64,000 bases of DNA from Isoetes taiwanensis (lineage: Eukaryota; Streptophyta; Lycopodiopsida; Isoetales; Isoetaceae). Shown in pieces: positions 55,896 to 64,000 of this stretch (position 1 is the stretch's first letter; each line of letters opens with the position of its first letter). Location: NCBI GenBank assembly GCA_021234155.1, contig JAJEKV010000061.1, positions 3,807,950-3,871,949 of the forward strand. The letters are read 5' to 3'. A model generated the notes under the pieces. That model was not told where the DNA came from, made no database searches, and worked only from the letters and a program-made list of their open reading frames with translations. The translations under genes were made by a program, and so were the position numbers.

Positions 55896-57501
55896 TGTGA
55901 CGTTCCAGGGGAATATACGCTATAAATACGTATATTCCTGGACCCGTCACCATACAAGTCTACTTAAGTAGCCTTGTATGCATTGGAAAGTGGCAAGGGG
56001 TGCACATCTAAGTTAATTGTTTAACTTAGATAACCTTAGGATAATACCCATTTCCACATGGCCTTATCCTATTGGGCAACCGCCACACGGCCTCATCCTA
56101 GTGGTGCCACGTGGCATCCCATGTGGACCCACACCTATATTAGCTCTAACCCTAACCCTAGACCTTTTTTCCCTGACCTAGCATCTAAACCTTCATCTGG
56201 CGCCCGAAACTCCGTTTAGAGCACTTGGATTAAAATCGTGGCCTAGCACGGAGCAAGCAGCCACGGAAGGTGTGTATGATGGTGAGAGCGAGCCCACGCC
56301 AAGGAGCATGGAGGCAGGGGATGGGAGGAAGCGCTACGGAGGGAGGTAGGTTGGCGAGAGTCCATGTTAGTTCATCACGGGAGTTAGCACTCGAGATGGG
56401 TTAGTATTTCGTAGCTAGAGTAGAGCCACCCTAGATCCTTTGTTGAACATCTTGAACCCTAATCAATGAACCCTAAGCCGATAGTTAGATATGTATGATT
56501 AGGTTAAGATGTTCATATGATATTGTTCATGATGATTATGTGATGTTGGTTGATCATATTTGTTCCTCTTGTGTTGGGAAGGGGTAGAGACCTAGGGCCA
56601 TATATAGTATGCTCTAGTATAGATCCCTTAGTTCCTATTATATGCGACACGTGCATAGGAACCCCCCACCAGCTATGGAGGCTATGATGTGACTCAGCAC
56701 TACACAACGGGGCTAGAGGCAATATGGAGGGAGGATCCCCCGGCCGGGGCTGGGGGGATCCCATAGTGTGGGCTAGGCTTATGGCGGTCGCCGTGTGGGC
56801 GGGCATGGGTGGACACCTCACGGGGCGAAGGTGTTGCCCACGCCTCTCAAGAGTTGCAAGTGTCGGCTTGGCTCTTGTTTTGGGGGTTCACTGGTCAGTG
56901 CAGATGGTGTGTCGCGTCACGATTCTCTAGCCGCCTGTGGAGCCTCTAGACCCCGGGAAGGGGAGATGCAACCCTTCCTACCTCAGCGGGACCGAGGGAG
57001 ATGCAACTGCCAGGTAGTCGATGGGTGATGCCATGGGATTGCGTATACGGAAGGTTAGAGTCATGCCGAGAGCGATCTAGCCCATCTGCAAAGTATGTAC
57101 GGGAGGGGCGGATGGAGTGGTCAACCCTAGCCATTGTCTTATGCGGCCCCGCCATTGTTATGACTTCGATGCTGCTCTATCTTGAGGCCTATCGATTCGA
57201 TTCGACTTCCTTATGTGCCAGATCCACGACGGGTAGGAGCTCTCACGTTTTATGGTATGTGGCTATGTTCTTTGCACCTTTGGATATTAGTATTTGTATT
57301 GTTGATGCTAGTTCTCGACATGTTTATCGCCTCGGGCTGTTATAGGAGCCCATAGAAGGGCGCATGAAGACACCCGTGTCCCCCCCAAGTGCTAAGGTCA
57401 CCTTGGGTGGGGGTAGGCGAAGGGCCGTAGGCGGTTGTTGAGCGGATGGGGATTTCGCCGAGTGTACGGCCGGTGCCGAGATGTTTAGCGAGGGCGTCAC
57501 A
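55896..57501 (+). repeat. 5' long terminal repeat
   Basis: Starts TGTGACG and ends CGTCACA, a perfect 7 bp inverted pair with TG..CA ends. It is 1606 bp long. A hairpin (GGAATATACG / CGTATATTCC, 55910-55938) lies near the left edge, and CTAACCCTAACCCTA at ~56145. The same ends and internal blocks occur in the reverse-strand solo LTR at 6652-8274. Confidence 0.85.
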
Positions 57502-57502
57502 A

Positions 57503-57515
57503 TGGTATCGTGAGC
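57503..57515 (+). other. Primer-binding site, initiator-tRNA-Met type
   Basis: TGGTATCGTGAGC begins two bases after the LTR end. The usual plant site is TGGTATCAGAGC, complementary to initiator tRNA-Met. The match is good for 7 bases and imperfect after that. It fixes the LTR end and the element's orientation. Confidence 0.75.
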
Positions 57516-60500
57516 GATGTTCTTGGTTGACCAGAACTAGCACGACCATAACCTTGAAAGTAGTCTAACAAGCTTATAGGGGTGTGAAATAAAATTTTCC
57601 ACCATCGAACCTCGAAAATAAGGGAAAATTTTTTCTCTTAGGTAGTGGAGTCGAAAATTAGCTTAAGTGTTAGACGAAGAAATGAATGAGTCGAATTCAT
57701 CCTCTAGTAAATTGGTGTGAAATTATGTATCTGCATCAAATTTCACATAAAATGGGTCGAAGAATCATGCCAATCGGAGACCCGAGTGAAAAATGGCGCA
57801 AATCCATAATTAGCACTTCAAACCATTAGGAAATTCGAAAATATTAAAGTATAATACGAAATTAATACAAAGTTAATATATACATTAATAATTAAATAAT
57901 TACTAAATATGGTGTAATTAATAAGGAGGCTATAATAAATAGGGGTAATTATGGTGGGAGAATATTCCTAGGGACCCTCCTTTTTAAATATCCGACACCT
58001 CATTCTCTCTCCAACCACCTCCACCACCACCCTCTCTTGATCAGCCTTTTACGCCACCCATTCCGTAAGATATATGGCACGACTAAACAAACCCTACAGG
58101 AAGCCCTGGCCCTAGGCGAACACCCTCCATGTATAAGAAGCAGCTAATGTGGGGTCATGGCAAGCCGGATACTCACCCCACCCGAGGCCCAACCTAGGCG
58201 AGGGACGAGCCTTCATCCAATGACTCCTTCCACGACGCCAAGAGTGCAGAGAGTGCACCTAGCCCTGTGCAGCTCTTTATCGGCGGGCACCCGGAGAACC
58301 TGCATGAAGTCCGCCACTTTGAGCCCCTCGACGGACACCCCAGGGTCGAGGAGCAGGTTGAAGAACAGGTGGGGGGCAGCAACAGCAGCATCAAACTTCA
58401 GGAGGCAGTGCTTCAGCACCTAAGAAGAAGGGCAAGGAAAAAGTTGCGGAGTGGCCGGAAGAGAAGGTCGCTAGGAAGAAGAGGGAGAGAGCGGAGTCTT
58501 CGATTGTGAGAGAAGGACAAAGAAGAAACGGTAGGCCTCAGGGGCCGTCGTTATTGAAGAGCCTCTCGTGAAGAGGAGGAGGCCCGGGAAGGGGAGACGG
58601 GCGCAGGAGGAGGAGGAGGGAGAGCCAGGGCCCGACGCTTAGACCACCTTACCCTAAGTGGCCTGAGCCACCAAAAGGTGGTCAAGAAGCGAGATATGGA
58701 GAAGGGGAATTCACGCCCGCGGGGATCGCGGAATTCATGCGAAGATGAAGGTATATGCAGAGTACCTCCGCCGTGGCCGGACGAGGTACAATGACTGGTA
58801 TTGCCGCCAAGAGGTGTAGCCCGGGCCGTGGAGGGAAGGGGGTCAAGAAAAATCAGCCGGCCACCCCCACCTAGACCGAAAAAACAAAGGGTTCACCACG
58901 CAATTAATATGCGTGTAGGGTGTTTAAGGGAGATCAAGCACTTCGGATGTGCACAAATCTCCCTCATAAGGAAAGGCGTCTCCGAGAAGTCATCAAAGCG
59001 ATTTAGGACCGATTATAGGGTTACCCCTCTAATGACCCAGGGCTCTGCAAAGAAAGGCTGGCGCTGGGCTGGTGCGGCTCTTTGAGGAAGGGGAATCTAC
59101 ATCCATCCATGAGAGTCACCCTTATGCCAAAGGACATTCACTTAGCCGCGAGGATTAGGGGAGGCCCTAGGCCTTAATTTTGTAAATTTTGTTAGAAAGT
59201 TAAAATTTTTCATGTACTATGTTTTCCTATTAATATAAAAGTTAATTTCCTCGTAAGTAGAAAAATGTTAGATGCTTGAAATCTAGGAAATTAAACCCAA
59301 TTGTAGTAGAATTCTTTATAGCATGCTTAGAAATACCCTAGAAATCATGACTACAACGAAAATTTTGCAAAAATCATCCAAAAGCAAAAAATTGACCCAC
59401 CTGGGTGAGACCAAGGCCAAGCAGCGTCTGCGTTGTGACAGCGAAAGGCCATCATGTGCGGACTCACGGGTCTTATTTGAAATCATGCTTTAGGTGTGGG
59501 TTTTTATTTCAAAATAAGTTGCTAGTTAGGTTAAATTGATCCAATTAGCCATGTTAGCATCTTCAAACTCCCAAAAATGACCAAAATTGGTTCCAAAATA
59601 AATAGCCGGGTGAGACCGCACCAAATCGTCTGCGTTAGCGGGGAGAGGCCATCCGTAGCGGATTCACCGAAGTCCCATTTTCGACCCAAATTAGCCAAAT
59701 TTGACCAAACAAAGCGCCATGTAGTGTTTCTTGCTTTGCTTTTGTTTAGATTTGCACTTCATGGTAGCTCAATTGGACACCCGAGCCATAGAACAAAGGT
59801 CTTCCCATCTAGGAACCTTTTGCCGCGAATCAGGGTCAACCATAGTCTATAAAAGGGCCTCATTTGTCATTTTCCCTTCCACAGCGCTCCCCGACCACTT
59901 AGGCGATTTTCCGACTCCTTCATCGATCTTTGCAAGCCATTTTTTGCACCCTTCTTTGCTCAATGGCCCGGCAACTTTGAAAGATGGTACAATGTTGCAA
60001 ACCATATCCATCAGCTCCATGCGACCAAGCCTTCTCGTGGTTTGACCACTTGTTTGATCTTCATGCAACTCATCTAGAACACCATACTACACAGATATCA
60101 TGTGCCATCGCGACCAACAGGTCCTACCTTGGGAAGTTAGACTACCCCTAGGGGAGGAATTGGGTTTCTCTTGAGACACTCACACCCAAGCCTTAGGTCG
60201 AGAGATGGGAGGATCAAAGGCAAAAAGCTTGACTATGGGATAGGACTAGGACCATGCGATTACATAACCTACGAGACATAATAGGCATAGGTACCTTTCA
60301 TCTCGAATGACCCTTGCCCTCTTCATGCACTATAAGTCAATCAACAAAGTAGGGAAACCATTCGGCCCTTAGATTTAGCTCTTAATACGTAGGGACCGAG
60401 GAGCAGATTCTCAATATAGAATCCTCATTAGGCACCATGTACGACATCCAGGCACCAGTGCAGAGATAAGCGAAGACGACTAGAACAAAACAGTGGGAAG

Positions 60501-61869
60501 CGAGGGAAGCAACAAGAATGCGAGAGGTACATGTCAAGGCCGCGGCGGCGAGTATCCGGAAAGAAACCATCGAGCCAGAATTAGGCATCAGCTCTGTCGT
60601 AGATAGTCATCGACGGAGAGGATTACATTCTATGAAATGACATCCTCGACTTGTCATCTTGCCCGAGGAGCGAGGACTTGAATGGAAGCCGAGCTTCTAG
60701 GCATGATAGCACATGGGAAAAGCGGACCTCATCGACTATTCATGTGGGAGATTCCAAAGGGGCTGGCGGAGAACATTCTTATCTTTTGGGGAGACAATGT
60801 CACGACATAGCGGCCCTATCGGAATAAGGAAATCTATCGTGGCGAGGAAGCATCATTTCGGAGGAGGAGTTCCAGAATCTGAGCCACCTTGTACAAAACG
60901 GGGGAGGGCCCAAGCTCAGCGGACGATTCGAGCGGGGCATGAGGGAAGGGTCAGTGGCATCAACCTTGGACAATGCAACGGCATGTGGAAGACCATATGA
61001 AAGATCTTATGGCGGTAGATGCCATCGGCGGAAGCGGCTCAAAGGAAGAACCACGGGGTGTGAGAGGCTGCGGGTAAAAACGCGGCACTCGTTACTATCT
61101 TCCAGCCCTCGGCCAAAAAAGGGCAAATGGTAGTCTTCCACAAGGGTTCGATCCAAGGGGAAGAATCGGTGGCACTTCTCATAGCACTCTCGAGGCTTCG
61201 GGCGGCGATTCGAAGATATCGCCCATGAAGATCCCGTCATCCTTTTCAAAGAAGTGCATGGCGGCTCCATTGCCTGGACTTAAGCTAGGGCCACCTGAGG
61301 GGCGCATCACTTTTCGATAGTAGCGACAAGCGCACGGAACTCCGGGCAGGAAATGGCGAGCACTTTCGGGGAGGATCGACAAAGGAACATCTGGCAACCT
61401 TCGGCAAAAGGCCTCCGATTTAGAGATGTGAAGAATTTCTTTGGGCTTTCGGGGAGGCCATTGATCGCCATTACAAGATTTCCTTTTAAGCTTTAAATTG
61501 TATTGAGTAATCTCTTTGATATTATCATGTAATGTACTTCTATATATTAATGACTTATTATCATCTTGACTTGTAAGTGAAATTTTCACATGATTTCTTT
61601 TGTATCTAACAATAAATCAATTGTAAGCGGATATAATTGATATATAAAACAAATAACAAGTATTGATGATCAATCCTTACGACAAGGAACACGGCTCGGG
61701 TTCCCAAGGCGGGTATCGACGACATCGATGGATACCAAAGGAACCTATTCGGACGAGATCGGGATGACAACAACGAGGAAAATGGCGGAGGCAATCAACG
61801 CAAGGCTGGTACAGATGAGGAATCGGATGCATCAGCTGATCCATTGGGCACCCCATTGAAGAATGCCCA

Positions 61870-63990
61870 AGAATATGCACTGCACCACCTCCACCTCCAC
61901 CACTACCTCGGCAAGTCCATGGAAGATCATGATCGACATTTGAGGAAAGTCTTGGAGAAGCCGGAGACGCCATCGCTTGTATGGCAAGCTCTCAAATGCC
62001 ACTTTGCTACCGAAAGAGTGGAGTACTTGGGCCATGTAATATCGCGGAAGGGATTTCCACGGACCCGCAAAGATAGAAGCGATAGTTGATTGGCCGGCTC
62101 AAGGAATGTAGTAGTAAGCTTTCGGGTTGGCCGGGGATATTCTGAGAAAGTTCGCGGAAGGACTTTGCTAAGTGGGCGTCTCCTTTGGCGGACCTCACTA
62201 AGAGTGTTAAGGTGAAAGATTGGAGAGCACATTGGTTAGAGAAAGTCCAAGCTTCCTTTGAGAAGCTCAAGGAGGCCTTGACAATAAGCTCCGATTCTTT
62301 CGTCCTTGGGATCGAGTAAAGATAAGCTCAGGGCTACGGATGCAACAAGATAACAACGAGGCGGTCTTGATGCAAAAGAAGAAAGGGTAGTCGCCACGAC
62401 TCAAAGAAGATGAGCGGCGAGCAACGCTACCCAACCCATGATCGGAGCTCTTAGCCATCGTCCCGAGCATTAAGGATTTGGAGGCATTTCTTTGCGGGAA
62501 GAAAGTTTGATTATATACCGATCACCGAGCCTCCGGTATCTTTTCACCCAACCACTCCTCAACCTAAGGCAAAGGAGGTGGATGGAATTCCTTGAGGAGT
62601 ATGATTTTGATATAGTATATAAGCGGATAAGCTTAATGTTGTGGCTATGCTCTCCGAGAGGCCAGTTTGAGACAAGCAGCATTAATGCGATTTTCTTTCG
62701 GAAAGTGAGTTTGGTAGAAGATTGAAGAGACCCCGCCAATAGATGAGGATTTCAAGGAAGTATGGGAAAGTTTAACAGGGACTAGAAATGCGGTCAAGGG
62801 AACGGAGGCCTTCAAGCATTATAGAAGGAAGGCAACTGTTATATCATAAACATAAGTTGTGTGTGCGAATCATGGGGGTAAAATAATTCTTCATGACACA
62901 ACATTTCTTGAGGGCATCACGAGGGGTTTATGAAGACCTACTTCAAGATTCCGGAAGTAGTTCCGCCAGGGATGAAGAAGCGGATAGCGAATTATTCCGG
63001 GAATGCCAATTGTGTGTGAGACCAAGCGAGCGGCTTGGTCCGGGTGCCTTAGAGCCATTGGGGTGCCAAATGCTAAGTGGGAGGTCATAAGTATGGATTT
63101 TATCACCGACTCCTAGAACTCTTCGAAAAGGATGCATTGATGGTTGTCGAGACAAGTTATCTAAGATGGCACATTTTGTGCCTTGCGGAACTCACGGACA
63201 ATCAAGAATATTTGCCAAGCTATTTGTAAGGAGATTTTTTAGACATGGCATGCCTCGGGAGATAATTTCGGATAGGGATTCCAAATTTATGAGTGCCTTT
63301 TTGGCAAGACCTCTTTAGCCACGATTTAACTAAGCTCTCCATGAGCCGCGGCATATCATCCCCAAACGGATGGTCGGTGGAATAAGGGCATCGCATCATC
63401 GGATATGCCGAAGTTATGTGTGGAATGTCGCAATCCAAGTGGGATGAGTTCATCCACTTGGTGGAGTTCGCCTACAATAGTGCTCGAGGGATTCACTTAT
63501 AACAAAGGGATATGCCATCTGCGTTTCGGGGTGGCCAAAACCCCCTAGTATACCGGCTTATGTGAGCTAATTTAACCCCTAAAGTATATAGTTTGCCCCA
63601 AATAGTGGCGAAAAAACCCCCTAATGGTAAGTATGCCTAACGTAAAGTGATCGAAAAACCCCTATAGTTGAACTCCACATGTTCATCAGACTTAACAAAT
63701 GGAATCCCAGACGTAGTGCCAAAGTGAGTCATCTCAGATCTCCTTTCATGAAAAACGTACCAAAGTGCCTAACCCCGGATACTTGGCACAATCTGGTGTC
63801 AAAGATTGGAAAGTATCCCAACAGATGCTTGGTGATATGCCAGTTTGGTGGAAGCAAGGGGTTACTTATTGAAGAAGAGTGCGCTAAGAGTGTGGTCGAC
63901 AAAAGACCATTGTCAAGAGAGTTTAAGGTAGGTGATGGCGTGTGGTTGAAGATCAAGGTTAAAAAAGCAAGCTTGGTTAGTAGTTGCAAG
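61870..63990 (+). pseudogene. Ty3/gypsy pol remnant: RT, RNase H, integrase
   Basis: 61.87-62.06 kb: SMEDHDRHLRKVLEK and CHFATERVEYLGHVISRKG, the RT thumb region. 62.10-62.24 kb: a GFLGLAGY-like block in shifted frame. 62.45-62.65 kb: RNase H with LCGKK, YTDHRAS, then [17 protein letters not shown]. 62.88-63.53 kb: integrase with a CQLC zinc-binding half, SMDFITDS, LSKMAHFVPC and IISDRDSKFMSAF, which includes the second catalytic Asp. 63.9 kb: REFKVGDGVWLKI, the integrase C-terminus. The YADD catalytic box itself was not found. Dozens of frameshifts make the region non-coding. Confidence 0.8.
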
Positions 63991-64000
63991 AAGCGCCCCT

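Larger units (their letters stand above)
55896..64000 (+). mobile_element. Decayed Ty3/gypsy LTR retrotransposon, cut by window end
   Basis: 5' LTR (55896-57501), primer-binding site (57503), a GC-rich gag-like region (~58.1-61.8 kb, too damaged to read), then reverse transcriptase, RNase H and integrase pieces in the Ty3/gypsy order. Small indels break the frame repeatedly, on average every 50-150 bp in pol. The 3' LTR is not in the window. Insertion is therefore old. The 61.44-61.68 kb stretch is AT-rich and unlike its surroundings, so it may be a nested insert. Confidence 0.8.

Noticed and set aside
56513-57345. Open frames on both strands of the LTR
   Set aside because: They are GC-rich chance frames within a long terminal repeat, and the homologous LTR at 6.65-8.27 kb does not keep them.
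58157-59085. Gag gene of the gypsy element
   Set aside because: The place is right and composition is coding-like, but no gag motif or zinc knuckle could be read in any frame, so no CDS is called.
61007-61589. Reverse-strand frames at 61.0-61.6 kb
   Set aside because: Antisense to a decayed pol region, with no independent motif.
63535-63835. Separate insertion inside the integrase region
   Set aside because: The sequence looks different from the flanks, but the expected integrase linker is variable there and no repeat ends or duplication were found.

Overview
This is a window of a large, transposon-rich land-plant nuclear genome. It has spliceosomal introns with GT..AG borders, plant-only gene families (a PLS-type PPR protein, a GBF-type bZIP fragment, a plant-type GT4 glycosyltransferase) and long stretches of decayed mobile DNA. 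The style of the PPR repeats and the repeat load suggest a fern. That is an inference; the sequence alone does not prove it.

Four loci look like real genes. They are an intronless PPR protein (4197-5807, +, with a short C-terminus), a ten-exon gene for translation initiation factor eIF3 subunit m (34017-36068, +), an intronless GT4 glycosyltransferase (46946-48400, +), and a spliced gene for a small, probably mitochondrial, single-pass membrane protein of unknown function (50601-52996, -). They are not operonic and share no evident pathway. They are housekeeping islands separated by repeats.

Layout. 1-4187: a ~540 bp sequence present twice; the second copy is split by a 1.9 kb Helitron-like insertion. 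4.2-5.8 kb: the PPR gene. 6.65-8.3 kb: a reverse-strand solo LTR of the same family as the LTR at 55.9 kb, ending in a 12 bp-period minisatellite. 9.2-10.8 kb: reverse-strand exons, including a decayed DEAD-box helicase. 12.4-15 kb: CACTA transposase, Ty3/gypsy gag-protease and a LINE ORF1 fragment back to back. 15.7-17.7 kb: a repeat block rich in TTCTAGAA palindromes, flanked by ~450 bp direct repeats. 18.1-20 kb: a decayed LINE reverse transcriptase. 25.5-29.3 kb: a segment bounded by ~155 bp direct repeats that carries exons from two unrelated genes, a pyroglutamyl peptidase and a GBF bZIP, in one orientation and one splice phase. 29.4-31.9 kb: a LINE-like element with 14 bp target-site duplications and a poly-A tail. 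34-36 kb: eIF3m. 36-46.9 kb: mostly featureless AT-rich DNA. 46.9-48.4 kb: the glycosyltransferase. 49-50.2 kb: a 107 bp tandem array beside a fold-back element. 50.6-53 kb: the membrane-protein gene. 53.6-53.95 kb: an rDNA fragment (5.8S/ITS2). 55.35-55.55 kb: a histone-deacetylase exon relic. 55.9-64 kb: a decayed Ty3/gypsy element with a 1.6 kb 5' LTR, running off the window end.

The dominant theme is repeat-driven gene-fragment shuffling. I found no CRISPR array, operon, plasmid-like or prokaryotic feature, and nothing that convincingly makes a new multi-gene system. The most unusual items are the Helitron-like insertion with its empty site present in the same window, the phase-matched two-gene exon assembly at 27.2-28.9 kb, the 12 bp TGACG minisatellite, and the TTCTAGAA array. 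All calls are from reading the sequence; no database search was run.
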